This document shows, piece by piece, positions 53,360 to 62,408 of a DNA stretch of 64,000 nucleotides. The DNA is from Desulfonatronum thiosulfatophilum. GTDB taxonomy: Bacteria; Desulfobacterota; Desulfovibrionia; Desulfovibrionales; Desulfonatronaceae. The DNA lies in NCBI RefSeq assembly GCF_900104215.1, contig NZ_FMXO01000001.1:248001-312000 (forward strand), written 5' to 3'. The notes under the pieces were generated by a model. That model searched no databases. It saw only the letters and a list, made by a program, of their open reading frames with translations, and was not told the DNA's origin. The position numbers and the translations under genes were made by a program. Each line of letters begins with the position of its first letter. The first letter of the stretch is position 1.

Positions 53360-53728
53360 TTATGCTCCGGCCATGATTTCGCGTTTACGCACGCCCTCTG
53401 CCTTGATGCGCTCCAGGAGTTCGGAAAGCACCGGCTTGACATGTTCGCGAACATCTCCGGCAACGATAATGAACAACAGGTCGTCCCCGGGCTGAAAGCG
53501 GCCGGATCTGGCTTCCACGACAATCCGGAAGATTCCGGGTTTCGCTGAATATTCACGGACCAGCTCCTGAATTTTTTCCTGATCCGGCGTCACTTCAAGG
53601 GCCGTGACATGTTGCTTGTCCTGCCTGGACCAGCTACGAACAGTGCCGTTATGGACCAGCACCATGCCCACATTGTCCGCGAAACCCGGTTTTTGCTTCA
53701 ACTCAGCGATTGCCTTGCTGATATCCAT
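53360..53728 (-). CDS. MoaE-like protein
   Basis: Protein of 122 aa related to the large subunit of molybdopterin synthase. NGTVRSW, VTALEV and the Lys/Arg-rich tail GVRKREIM fit MoaE, but the usual HR pair in the middle is replaced (GDVREHVK) and the protein is about 20-25 aa shorter than typical. It may be a specialised or degenerate form. It lies alone, convergent with the glycosyltransferase gene. Confidence 0.7.
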   Translation of the reverse strand: MDISKAIAELKQKPGFADNVGMVLVHNGTVRSWSRQDKQHVTALEVTPDQEKIQELVREYSAKPGIFRIVVEARSGRFQPGDDLLFIIVAGDVREHVKPVLSELLERIKAEGVRKREIMAGA

Positions 53729-54048
53729 GACTCGTCCTTTGGTTGAAATTTGTGTAACTGCTTAAATTGTCGGCACAGCCTGCGAGCAACCTGCTTTTCC
53801 AAGCTTCGAGCAATTAGAATTTAGTTCAGCAACATGCTGTTGATCTTATAAATCTGATAAGTCTTTGCTTCACAGTCCATTATCACCATGAAGGACACGA
53901 AAGGGACAGAGAAGGAAACATTGGCGAGAACTGCTCACATGTGATTTCTAGCTGGTGAATCGAGTTCCCATCCTTCCTGGCCTTCGTGCTCTTCGTGGTA
54001 CCATCTGCTTTATTTTAGAATAATTACGTCGTTTGACAAGGGGTTTGC
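53729..54048. repeat. Spacer with a 118-bp imperfect inverted repeat
   Basis: No gene in these 320 bp. Arms at 53885-53917 (ACCATGAAGGACACGAAAGG type) and 53969-54002 (CCTTCGTGCTCTTCGTGGT type) are imperfect complements about 50 nt apart, an intergenic palindrome of a kind I recall in other deltaproteobacteria. Confidence 0.65.
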
Positions 54049-56664
54049 ATGTACCTGCTTTCGGATATCTTGAAAAGTCTGTCCAGCATCGGGAACCCTC
54101 GCCTTGTGCACTCCGGCTTCGGCGTCTGGGTGGTCTGGAATAATAAGAATGCCAATACCACCATCCACCAGACCCTGATCCGGTTTGGCGGACAAAAAAT
54201 CATCGTCTCCACAAACCAGAGTCTTTGGTTTTTTCAAGGCAGTCAGGTTTATCCGGCTTTGGCCAGGTTGTTGATTTGGGCCAGGATTCATCCCGAGCCG
54301 GTACTGATCCAGGTCTTGCCGGCCAAGATCCTCATAGGGGAATCCTTGCACGAACTCTCCGTGAGCATTCCAAATCAACTCAAAGAGCAAAAAGTCCAGC
54401 CCGGAGATTCATTGGATGTCTGGATTCATCCGGACCTTGTTCAACAAATCAAAACGTTTTCGGGATTGTCCACGGAGCAGCGGCCGCCCGCCTACGGCAT
54501 GTCTTCCTTGAGTTGGCATACATTGATGGTTGATCCCGGATTTTCATTGGATGCTGATTTGAGCTGGTTATTCTTCGTCAAACCAGTGCAGGATACGGGC
54601 AATGAACATTACGCGTTGCGCTGGAAAAATTTCTACATGCGCCTGAAAGGGACACTGGATCGATTGGGCATCAGGTATATCTATCAACATCAGCTGCTTT
54701 TCTTCAAAATTGACGGACTGGCGTTGTTGACCACCTGGTGCAGAGATCTTCTGTCAATCATAGCGCAAGTCAAATCAGAAGACCCAAATCAGTATTGGCC
54801 CTGCCTCTACGATGCGCTCACACCCAATGGATTGGCTTTCACCGACGACCTGCCCAACAAGGTCGATTTGGACTGGGATTGTCTTCCTCCGGATGAGCCG
54901 CACCTTCCCTTGAGCGCGGGACTATTGCTTCGAGAGGATTTCGAAATCACCTTTCTGAATTCTGCCGGCACACTGAAGCTGGATTCCGTATGCCGGGTAA
55001 CTTCACGGACCACCGGCCAGACGCAACGTCCAACCCTTGAGTTCCCGGTTTCGGCGGTCACCTCTGCGGGCAAAGAATTGCCGTGCTTCTATTGCGGCAT
55101 GAAATCCCACCAGCTGTCCCAATGCCCGAGCCGACAGATCTTCAACCAGGATCAAGGCGTGTGGGATAAAATCGGCAGTCTGGACCACAAGGAGTTTGCC
55201 CAAGCCGTAAAGAAGCTGGATCAGGCCGTGGGAAACGGCAACCTGAGCACAAATCCGGACATTTTACTGGCCGAAGCCCCGGAAAATCTTTTCCTCAAGG
55301 CCGTCTTCGAGATCAATTTTCCCGTCCAACATCGCATGATCCGCCTTGTCTGGAGGTGCAGAGGCAAGGAGTTTCCGGACGGTCTGCGCCAGCTCACGCA
55401 GCCGGATGGCGAGTACGTTTGGGCGGCCCTTGAAAATGCACGGTCCAGGAACTATGCCCAAGCCGAACGCATGATGCAGCAGGCCGTTCTAAGGACGTCG
55501 AAGAACTACCAGCCACATGTGTTGCTTGGTTTCATCGCCCTGGAAACGGATAATCAACGGAAGGCCGAAGCCCACTGGAGGGATGCCCAGAACCTGAGCT
55601 ACACCCCTCTGCAACAGGCCTACCTCCTTTTTTTAAAGGGCAGATTGCGCGAGATTCAGGGAGCATATGATCAAGCGCATGGACTTTACGGCGAAGCCCT
55701 TTCCTTCAGCCCGAAATGGCCGGAACCTCGGTATCGGCAAGGGGTCTGCATCACCAAGAAGGGTTTTCTGGATCAGGCCTGGGTACTTTTTTCAGAGCTT
55801 ATGGCCGAAAACCCACACATTTTCAATCGCATCTTGATTGACCACGAACTGGAACGCGGTCGGTCCTTTCTGCTGACATCCCTGTCCGGCCCCTGGGCCG
55901 CGGCGCAACATAACGCTACAAGGGAACAAAATGACCTGCCTGGACTCAACACAAAACTGGCAACATGGTTTGAAGATGAAAACCCATTTCGTCGTGATGC
56001 CGAAGAGCGAATCAAACATTTGTCGGAAACAAAGGATGTCCAAAATTACGTGATGTTTTCCAGAACCCTCGCCGCCGGAAAGAATCTCCAGAAGGATACG
56101 GACAAGAAAATCAAGGAAGCTGTTGCCGCGATCAGGATCAGGGTCCGCGACAATATAGCCAGGATGCGTTCAATCTATGAAGAGATTTGTTATTTCCCCT
56201 TCCCCAGATTGATCCGCAAAACAAACAGCTATTACAACAAAGGCGGACGCATTCTTCAATCAATCAGCAAGATGGACCTGCATAACGGAAAAACATATCG
56301 GCAAGCACTGACGCAGATGCAGGAAGCTGAAGATATTCTCCAGAAAATGAGTAAACAAATGAAAAGCGTAAAGTTGATCCGAGAGAGTTCTCTCTTTGTG
56401 CTCTTCTTGTGCAAAAGATTCCTTTGGCTGGCTATCTTCGGCCTCTTGGCTTCGATTGTCGTGGTTCCCGTCCTCTTGCATTCCATTCAGCAGTCCGGAT
56501 CAGTCTGGGCAACGGAATGGATTACGGATCAACGCTGGCAGGTCCAAAGAACCGTCAGCCTGATCATGGTCGTCATCAGCGGGACCATTGCCGCTGTCTG
56601 GACCAGCCTGGGGTACGAAAAGCAAAAACGGAAATACCTGGCCTCAAGACAACGCAGCAAGTGA
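54049..56664 (+). CDS. TPR membrane protein with CCHC zinc knuckle
   Basis: Large protein of 871 aa of unknown role. An N-terminal ~330 residues match nothing I know. A perfect zinc-knuckle pattern C-x2-C-x4-H-x4-C follows at Cys346, Cys349, His354 and Cys359 (CFYCGMKSHQLSQC). TPR-like repeats span ~450-600, a coiled helical part ~640-780, and two membrane helices lie near 790-812 and 834-852 with a basic tail. The bulk would be cytoplasmic and membrane-tethered. Zinc knuckles usually bind RNA or single-stranded DNA in eukaryotes and retroviruses; the role here is open. Confidence 0.85.
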   Translation: MYLLSDILKSLSSIGNPRLVHSGFGVWVVWNNKNANTTIHQTLIRFGGQKIIVSTNQSLWFFQGSQVYPALARLLIWARIHPEPVLIQVLPAKILIGESLHELSVSIPNQLKEQKVQPGDSLDVWIHPDLVQQIKTFSGLSTEQRPPAYGMSSLSWHTLMVDPGFSLDADLSWLFFVKPVQDTGNEHYALRWKNFYMRLKGTLDRLGIRYIYQHQLLFFKIDGLALLTTWCRDLLSIIAQVKSEDPNQYWPCLYDALTPNGLAFTDDLPNKVDLDWDCLPPDEPHLPLSAGLLLREDFEITFLNSAGTLKLDSVCRVTSRTTGQTQRPTLEFPVSAVTSAGKELPCFYCGMKSHQLSQCPSRQIFNQDQGVWDKIGSLDHKEFAQAVKKLDQAVGNGNLSTNPDILLAEAPENLFLKAVFEINFPVQHRMIRLVWRCRGKEFPDGLRQLTQPDGEYVWAALENARSRNYAQAERMMQQAVLRTSKNYQPHVLLGFIALETDNQRKAEAHWRDAQNLSYTPLQQAYLLFLKGRLREIQGAYDQAHGLYGEALSFSPKWPEPRYRQGVCITKKGFLDQAWVLFSELMAENPHIFNRILIDHELERGRSFLLTSLSGPWAAAQHNATREQNDLPGLNTKLATWFEDENPFRRDAEERIKHLSETKDVQNYVMFSRTLAAGKNLQKDTDKKIKEAVAAIRIRVRDNIARMRSIYEEICYFPFPRLIRKTNSYYNKGGRILQSISKMDLHNGKTYRQALTQMQEAEDILQKMSKQMKSVKLIRESSLFVLFLCKRFLWLAIFGLLASIVVVPVLLHSIQQSGSVWATEWITDQRWQVQRTVSLIMVVISGTIAAVWTSLGYEKQKRKYLASRQRSK

Positions 56665-57001
56665 ACAATGAGCGCTTGTCGAGGAGTTTGCGAGGCAACT
56701 GTTCAATAACTCCGGGTGAACTACACCAAAACACCAGAACCCCGGCCTGCGCTGGGTGACGCCCGTAGGAACTCGTTAACGCGCCACTCCATTCCGTCAT
56801 ACCGGCGAAGGCCGGTATCCAGGCAGCACGGCCCCCCGATGATTGGTTGCCCGGCCTTAATGAGCAATTACTTTGCGAGGCTGCAAAATCAAGGCAAGCC
56901 GGACCTTGGTTGCGTAGTTGCTTTCCGGATTGGTGGTCCCGAAAAAAAAAAGCGGAACTCTTACGAGTTCCGCTTTAAACATCACATGCGAAAGATGGAA
57001 A
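56665..57001. repeat. Repeat-filled spacer before the dsrC terminator
   Basis: No gene in 337 bp. It contains the REP palindrome TACCGGCGAAGGCCGGTA around 56800-56822, also seen at 47693-47715, and the block 56874-56929 shared with 25551-25604. The dsrC terminator ends it. Confidence 0.65.
56941..56977 (-). terminator. Terminator of dsrC
   Basis: AAAGCGGAACTC and GAGTTCCGCTTT form a perfect 12-bp stem with a 4-nt loop, followed by about nine T residues on the minus strand. Confidence 0.92.
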
Positions 57002-57319
57002 CTATACGCAACCTGTGGGCTTGGGAAGGCCGGCCATCTTACAGGCGCCTTTTCCAGGTCCGGACGGGAACAGTTCGTAAATGTGCTTCAGTTTGTATCC
57101 GGTCACTTTGGACAGGATGCGAACCATGGGCGCGATTCCATTCTTCTTGTAGTAATCCTGCAGGAAGTCAATGACCTTCTGGTGTTCATCGGTCAATTCC
57201 TTGATACCTTCGCTTTCCTTGACATATTCTACCCAATCAGGGTTCCAGTCTTCAAAGCGCTGCAAGAAACCATCTTCATCGACCTCAAAGTTATTTCCCT
57301 TGAATTCTACTGTTGCCAT
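57002..57319 (-). CDS. dsrC: Sulfur carrier DsrC
   Basis: DsrC/TusE-family protein of 105 aa. The C-terminal arm GACKMAGLPKPTGCV has both redox cysteines, the penultimate one and the one ten residues before, so it is a true DsrC able to form the trisulfide with DsrAB in dissimilatory sulfite reduction. The dsrAB genes are not in this window. GGAGG precedes the start. A sigma-70-like promoter is at 57513-57541 and a strong terminator follows, so it is a highly expressed single gene. Confidence 0.97.
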   Translation of the reverse strand: MATVEFKGNNFEVDEDGFLQRFEDWNPDWVEYVKESEGIKELTDEHQKVIDFLQDYYKKNGIAPMVRILSKVTGYKLKHIYELFPSGPGKGACKMAGLPKPTGCV

Positions 57320-57635
57320 TGTCAATCCTCCTTAACAATTGTTAAAACTCGAAATGAATGTGCCGTGAGCACGACCTGGACCTTGTCAAAAAAATCACGG
57401 ACGAAGTGTCCGAGATAGTCTGTAACGATAAAACATTCCTTCGAGACCAAATGAAAGTCCTTGAAAAACAACTTCATGGATTTCATTCACATGACCGGCT
57501 GAATCTATGGAGCTTGTAAAATACCAGAGATTTCTTGTCAATGCCGAATACCTTATCACCGAAAAACTGTCCGAAAAAGATGCTTTTGCCCATGGAACGG
57601 AATAACGAAAAGTGCGCTCTGCGAGGACTGAGCCG
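57320..57635. promoter_or_regulatory. dsrC leader region
   Basis: 316 bp with no convincing gene. A weak hairpin (CGGAC-ACTTC-GTCCG then seven T, minus strand, 57385-57412) lies between the promoter and dsrC; it may end read-through from the YcaO gene or attenuate dsrC. Confidence 0.4.
57513..57541 (-). promoter_or_regulatory. Sigma-70 promoter of dsrC
   Basis: Minus strand TTGACA (perfect), 17 bases, TACAAG (4/6). Confidence 0.5.
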
Positions 57636-59375
57636 TCAAGCTGCTCTTCCGGACTGCAGTTCCAGAAGGTGGGTCCGGGCGAAACCTAAATTTGGATCGA
57701 GATCAAGGGCGGATTGCAACAGGTGTTCGGCTTCTTCCGTCCGGCCCTGGAATTTGACGCAAAGCCCCATGTTCGCCAAATCCATGGCGGAACCGCTATC
57801 AAGATTCAAGGCGCTCCTGAAGTCCGATTCGGCAAGGGCATATTCGCCCAGCTTGAAATTGGCCACACCTCGAAGGTTGAAATATTCCTTGACCTCTGGA
57901 CAGAGACGTATCGCCCGGTCCAGATGCGGTATGGAAGCTGGCCAGCGCTGCTCCTGGCTCATGGCATAGCCCTGATAGAAGGCGGCAAGAGCCTGATCAT
58001 CCTGCTGCTCCAAACCCTGCTCGCTCCGTGCAAGCAACTCCCTGGCTTCCTGAAAAGCTTCTCTGCGGATGGCCAACAAACCTCGAAAGAACACGGGGAA
58101 CGCTGCCAATGGGTACATTTTTCGCAGCGTTTCCAGACCGGCTTGAGCCTGTTCGAAAGAGGACTCCTCGGCAAGCATGCGCCCGACAAAAAGCCCGATG
58201 GTGGAGTTCTGCGCCCTCTCGCGAAACTGAAAGCCTGGAATGAAGGAATAATGAGTCGGAACATTCAGTGCCGGTTGGATTGTCTGCACGCTGTAGGCCC
58301 GAAAATTCTGGTCCAACAACCCCTCGCAGAAACATTTCAGCTCGTCAAGAATGTCCTCACGACCAATATCCGGCAGACTTGCCAGCGCAACAGAATCTCC
58401 CCGTTCCAGCCAGGCAATTTGTTCCAGCTCGGTGAATTTCGAAAGCCCGGAAGCTTCATAATTGCTCCCAGTTTCGAAATCCCCCGCCAGTTGAGCCACT
58501 TCGGTCAGAGCCCGGATGGCCGCCTTGGCCGGAGTCGATGCGGTGCCCGCTGTGAAAACGATCTCGCTGCTGTCCGGAAACGTGGCCGGATCATAAGCGA
58601 CCGCGGCAACGGTGGGTACGGGCAGCCCCAGGGAAAAATCCTTGAGTAAAACGACGATACCTTGGCGTTCAAACGCATTCAAAAGATCTCGCAGGACAGG
58701 GTCTTCAACACTGGCGGGATCGATGGTCGGCGTTTCCATCTGCCGGCGATCCACCACCGCACACACATGCCGCTCCACCAGTTCGCACAGACCCTGCAGA
58801 ATCGACTCTTCTTCGGTGTTGCCGGCGGAAGATCCGTTAAATTCATTGATTTTCTTGAACCATTCCAAGGGGACAAGCATTTCCTGGCCGGTATCCAGAC
58901 GGGTTGCCGGAACAAACCGCCAGGAAACCAGATCCATCAGAGCCCTGGCCCGCTCTTCGGCAATGTCTTCGGCAACCGAACCGGCGATTTCGGAAATCGG
59001 CAAAATCTTTCCCGGCCACTTGCGTTCCGCCTCGCTCCAAGTACAGGGAACGACATCCTGAACACCTTTCCAGAAGCTGAAGAAGCTGAATCGCTCGACA
59101 AGTTCCATCAGTGCCGAGGCCTCGGCCTGGATGGCGGAAGCGCCTTTGCCCATCTGTTTGCGTGTCGGCATGACCTGCCGCGCCATTTCACCACAGACGC
59201 TCAAATATACCGGGATTCCGAGCCGTCCGGTATCGATGCGCCTCGTCTCAGCAAGAATGTCTTCGCCAAAGACGGCCAGCGCCTTACGCACCCATTGGAC
59301 GGTTTGTTCCGGAGAGCAGACTTTGTCCAGCTCCCGTGTGTGCCCTTTGGGACAGGGCTTCAGGTGAATGCTCAT
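57636..59375 (-). CDS. YcaO-domain protein with C-terminal TPR
   Basis: Protein of 579 aa. The YcaO domain (~60-400) has GASAIQAEASALMELVERFSF, NTEEESILQGLCELVERH and AAIRALTEVAQ, which supply the ATP/Mg-binding acidic residues. Four TPR-like units fill ~415-575. E. coli YcaO also has a C-terminal helical repeat part and similar length and is linked to RimO methylthiolation of ribosomal protein S12. The C-terminus lacks the PxPxP of azoline cyclodehydratases, so peptide-antibiotic synthesis is unlikely. The gene overlaps the methyltransferase by 4 bp, and dsrC follows 316 bp on. Confidence 0.92.
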   Translation of the reverse strand: MSIHLKPCPKGHTRELDKVCSPEQTVQWVRKALAVFGEDILAETRRIDTGRLGIPVYLSVCGEMARQVMPTRKQMGKGASAIQAEASALMELVERFSFFSFWKGVQDVVPCTWSEAERKWPGKILPISEIAGSVAEDIAEERARALMDLVSWRFVPATRLDTGQEMLVPLEWFKKINEFNGSSAGNTEEESILQGLCELVERHVCAVVDRRQMETPTIDPASVEDPVLRDLLNAFERQGIVVLLKDFSLGLPVPTVAAVAYDPATFPDSSEIVFTAGTASTPAKAAIRALTEVAQLAGDFETGSNYEASGLSKFTELEQIAWLERGDSVALASLPDIGREDILDELKCFCEGLLDQNFRAYSVQTIQPALNVPTHYSFIPGFQFRERAQNSTIGLFVGRMLAEESSFEQAQAGLETLRKMYPLAAFPVFFRGLLAIRREAFQEARELLARSEQGLEQQDDQALAAFYQGYAMSQEQRWPASIPHLDRAIRLCPEVKEYFNLRGVANFKLGEYALAESDFRSALNLDSGSAMDLANMGLCVKFQGRTEEAEHLLQSALDLDPNLGFARTHLLELQSGRAA

Positions 59376-60142
59376 AACGGTCTCATGCGGTAAAACCAGA
59401 GTTCCTTTTCGGCCACATCGCCTCCAAACCCGAACTCATGAACCCGATCATTCTTGTATGGCATGGAAGAGCGTGAGATCTGAAAATAATTCTTGGCTGC
59501 CGCAAAAAATTTCGAGGAACGCCGGCTTGCATCCGCCGTGAGCAGAACTTCGCTCCGGCTGGTCGGTTCCAGGTGGTTGCGCAAAAAAGCCAACAACGGT
59601 TCAAAAAATTGTTCCCGGTAAAGCACCTCGGAACCGATGATCCGATGATAGCGACCAATGTGACCATTCTTGACAAAATCTATGGGGAGGACCTGGATGG
59701 ATTCGCCAAGATTGTTTTGTAATGCGTTTATCCTGGCGAAGAGCAAGGCCTCTGGCACAATGTCGCTGACCACGACGGAGAACCCCTGCTTGGCTGCGAA
59801 AAGGCCTGCCAGACCAAGGCCGGCGCCGACTTCGAGAACACGTTCATCAGGACCGGGGATCAGGCGCTGCATGTAGATGGCCAATGGCAGAGAGGCCGGC
59901 CATATTTTCGCCCACAGCGGCAGCGCATCGAATCCGCCACCGGCCGTCCGCTCCAACTGCTCCTCGATGTAGCCCTCCATGTCGGTCACCTGAAGACATT
60001 CCACGACATCCTCACCAACGCGCACCTTCTCGAAATGAACCTTGTTTCTGGCGGAAACCACCGCCATAAGTTCTTCGAGGGTTCCTTCGCGGAGCAGGTG
60101 TTCGAGTTGTTGTGAGGAAAGAGAACGATTCAGAAGCTGCAT
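59372..60142 (-). CDS. Protein N-methyltransferase-like (METTL21-type) enzyme
   Basis: Class I methyltransferase of 256 aa. An N-terminal ~85-residue extension precedes SAM motif I VLEVGAGLGLAGLFAAKQG (~residues 121-139), VSDIVPEALLFARINALQ (motif II and post-I) and a IIGSEVLYREQFFEPLL block of the type seen in eukaryotic lysine methyltransferases (METTL21/EEF2KMT), which methylate proteins. The substrate is unknown. It overlaps the YcaO gene by 4 bp, so the two enzymes are likely produced together. Confidence 0.85.
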   Translation of the reverse strand: MQLLNRSLSSQQLEHLLREGTLEELMAVVSARNKVHFEKVRVGEDVVECLQVTDMEGYIEEQLERTAGGGFDALPLWAKIWPASLPLAIYMQRLIPGPDERVLEVGAGLGLAGLFAAKQGFSVVVSDIVPEALLFARINALQNNLGESIQVLPIDFVKNGHIGRYHRIIGSEVLYREQFFEPLLAFLRNHLEPTSRSEVLLTADASRRSSKFFAAAKNYFQISRSSMPYKNDRVHEFGFGGDVAEKELWFYRMRPL

Positions 60143-60254
60143 TGGAACAAATCCTTCTAGCACTGCCGAGATGGTCGGTTCTTCAATGAGATGAAGCAAA
60201 GCAGGTGGAATATGGAATCGGGTGGAATAGCTGCTGGGGAGGAAAAGGTAAAAC

Positions 60255-60329
<75 letters not shown>

Positions 60330-60344
60330 AAGAGATATGAAAAA

Positions 60345-60419
60345 TGGAGGCGGCATCCGGATTTGAACCGGAGAATGGCGGTTTTGCAGACCGCTGCCTT
60401 ACCACTTGGCTATGCCGCC
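60345..60419 (-). tRNA. tRNA-Cys (GCA)
   Basis: 75 nt with encoded CCA; acceptor GGCGGCA/TGCCGCC, anticodon loop CTGCAAA. Confidence 0.96.
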
Positions 60420-60428
60420 GAAAAAAAT

Positions 60429-60503
<75 letters not shown>

Positions 60504-60516
60504 TCGAAGGGTTGTG

Positions 60517-60545
60517 TAAGTAGCCAAGAGCAGTCGGTCTGTCAA
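60517..60545 (-). promoter_or_regulatory. Putative promoter of the tRNA cluster
   Basis: Minus strand perfect TTGACA, 17 bases, then a weak -10 (TACTTA), 13 bp before the first tRNA. Confidence 0.4.
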
Positions 60546-60820
60546 GGGCGGGAATGAAATAATGGAAATACGCGAATGTCTCTCCATCCCATTCCCCTAA
60601 TGATGCAAATTTGTCACTACTCACTTTTCACAACAAGCACGGAGGGTTCGCTTGTCTCGATTTTCTGCATCGTCTGTCGGACTGAGCCAGGATTCGATCG
60701 TCGATCATTGCCAAGCGCCTGAAACGCCATTTGATGTTTATCTGAACAATGGTCCGATGTTACGAAGCCAGCGAAGCAGTAGCCAGTGAGTAGGAAAATC
60801 TTGCTGAAGAAAAGATGACG
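60546..60820. repeat. Spacer with a palindromic element shared with 25430
   Basis: The block 60650-60780 resembles 25430-25545 (ACTGAGCCAGGATTCG, inverted CATTGCC and AACAATGG arms, TGTTACGAAGCC). No gene is seen. Confidence 0.6.
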
Positions 60821-61648
60821 CTATGCCTTTCCATACACTGTTGGGGCGACCTGGCGCAGCCCCAGGTTCATTCCGGCGAGGCTTTCGGAATGACCGATCA
60901 CCAGGTGCCCCAAGGGATGCAGATATTCAAGAAAGTTTCGGATCAGCCGTTCCTGCACGTCGCGCTCAAAATAGATCATGACGTTGCGACAGAAAATGAT
61001 GTCCATGGGTTCTCGAAAGGCGAACTTTTCCATGAAGTTCAGGCGGCGAAAATGGATTCTTTCCCGCAAGGCGGGGATGATGCGAATCAATTTTTTGGAG
61101 CGGTCCTTGCTGCGCAGCAGATATTTTGTTCTGAGCTGGGCCGGAATGGAATTCAGCCTGTCGTCGGGATAGATGCCTTTGGCGGCCCGCTCCAATACCT
61201 GGGTGTTGATGTCCGTGGCCAAAATAAACCACCGGAACAGCGGATGATGCTCCATGAATTCCGCAAGAACCATGGCCAGGGTGTACGGTTCCTCCCCGGA
61301 GGAACATCCAGCGCTCCAGACCGCCAGTTCCCGCTCGTGTCCGTTGTTTTGCCACCAGGACGGAAGTACTGAGGAAGTGAGGTACTGGAAGTGGTGAGGT
61401 TCGCGAAAAAAGCTGGTCGTATTGGTGCTCAAGGCGTCGATGAGGTGCGGAATCTCACTCTCCGTACCTTTGGGGCTGAAAACGTATTCGCAGTACGCTC
61501 GGTAATCGGCAAGACCAAGGGCCCGCAACCGCCGCTGCAATCGCGCCTCCATCATGGTCTTTTTGGATGAAGGCATTTTGATGCCGCATTTATTCTGCAC
61601 AAATTCGCTAAGCCGACGAAAATCGCGCTCCATCATGCTCCCCAACAT
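60821..61648 (-). CDS. cheR: Chemotaxis protein methyltransferase CheR
   Basis: SAM-dependent enzyme of 275 aa that methylates glutamates of chemoreceptors such as the one at 10719. The N-terminal helical domain (~1-75) and the catalytic part show TTSFFREPHHF, VWSAGCSSGEEPYTLAMVL (SAM motif), DIIFCRNVMIYF and the closing IGHSESL. The start at 61648 follows GGAGG by 7 bases; the longer frame lacks support. It stands alone, apart from other che genes. Confidence 0.95.
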   Translation of the reverse strand: MLGSMMERDFRRLSEFVQNKCGIKMPSSKKTMMEARLQRRLRALGLADYRAYCEYVFSPKGTESEIPHLIDALSTNTTSFFREPHHFQYLTSSVLPSWWQNNGHERELAVWSAGCSSGEEPYTLAMVLAEFMEHHPLFRWFILATDINTQVLERAAKGIYPDDRLNSIPAQLRTKYLLRSKDRSKKLIRIIPALRERIHFRRLNFMEKFAFREPMDIIFCRNVMIYFERDVQERLIRNFLEYLHPLGHLVIGHSESLAGMNLGLRQVAPTVYGKA

Positions 61649-61766
61649 GTCTTTGCCTCCATTTATCGACAAAACATCCCGATCCACCCCCTGAATGCGC
61701 CTAAAGCGGGACCCGAAAAGCAATTAGCCCTTTTTCAAGACGTCGACAACGGCTTTCCTTGCTGAG

Positions 61767-61790
61767 CCACTTTTAGTATGGTGAAAGTGG
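61767..61790. promoter_or_regulatory. Dyad upstream of rubrerythrin
   Basis: CCACTTT and AAAGTGG are perfect 7-bp inverted halves ten bases apart, 74 bp before the gene. The regulator is unknown; it is a plausible operator. Confidence 0.4.
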
Positions 61791-61863
61791 ATGTATGACA
61801 ACGGCACGACGCAAAGAACGCTCGTCGCCGTACATGAGCCATTACAGCAAAAAGGAGAAGCCC

Positions 61864-62358
61864 ATGTCCAAGACAAAAGAGAATCTGAAGGAAGCGTTTG
61901 CCGGAGAATCGCAAGCCAACCGCAAATATCTTGCATTTGCCAAGCAGGCCGACAAAGAAGGGCATCATCAGGTTGCCCGGCTGTTCCGGGCTGTAGCCGA
62001 AGCTGAAACCGTCCATGCCCACGCCCATCTCAAGTTGCTGGGCGGCATCGGGACCACCGAAGAGAATCTCAGGGAAGCGTTGAGCGGCGAAACTCATGAA
62101 TTTACGAAAATGTACCCCCAGATGATCGCCGAAGCGCAGGAAGAACAGCAGAAGGCAGTCGAGCGCGGTTTTCACTTCGCCAATGAAGTGGAAAAAATTC
62201 ATGCTGGGTTATACGAAAAGGCCATGCAGAATCTGGGCAAACCCGCGGAAGTGGACATCCATGTCTGCAGCGTCTGTGGATATACAGTGGAAGGCGATGC
62301 TCCGGAAAAATGTCCGGTTTGCAATGCCATGCAGAAGGCATTTTTCAAGGTCGACTAA
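61864..62358 (+). CDS. rbr: Rubrerythrin
   Basis: Di-iron peroxide reductase of 164 aa used by anaerobes against peroxide. The ferritin-like part supplies Glu and His ligands (FAGESQANRKYLAF, EAETVHAHAH, EVEKIHAGLYEKA) and the C-terminal rubredoxin part has CSVCGYTVEGDAPEKCPVC. It starts at 61864 after AAGGAG; upstream codons in frame are leader. A dyad precedes it and a GTCCCGCG/CGCGGGAC hairpin (62372-62400) follows. Confidence 0.96.
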   Translation: MSKTKENLKEAFAGESQANRKYLAFAKQADKEGHHQVARLFRAVAEAETVHAHAHLKLLGGIGTTEENLREALSGETHEFTKMYPQMIAEAQEEQQKAVERGFHFANEVEKIHAGLYEKAMQNLGKPAEVDIHVCSVCGYTVEGDAPEKCPVCNAMQKAFFKVD

Positions 62359-62371
62359 TCCCCTCCAAGAG

Positions 62372-62400
62372 TCCCGCGGGCACAACGCTTCGCGGGACAG
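62372..62400 (+). terminator. Hairpin after rubrerythrin
   Basis: GTCCCGCG and CGCGGGAC pair over a 12-nt loop; the tail AGCTTCTTTCT is only partly T-rich. Confidence 0.5.
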
Positions 62401-62408
62401 CTTCTTTC

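Noticed and set aside
57500-57615. 36-codon frame on the minus strand before dsrC
   Set aside because: It overlaps the dsrC promoter and has no ribosome site; more likely leader DNA.
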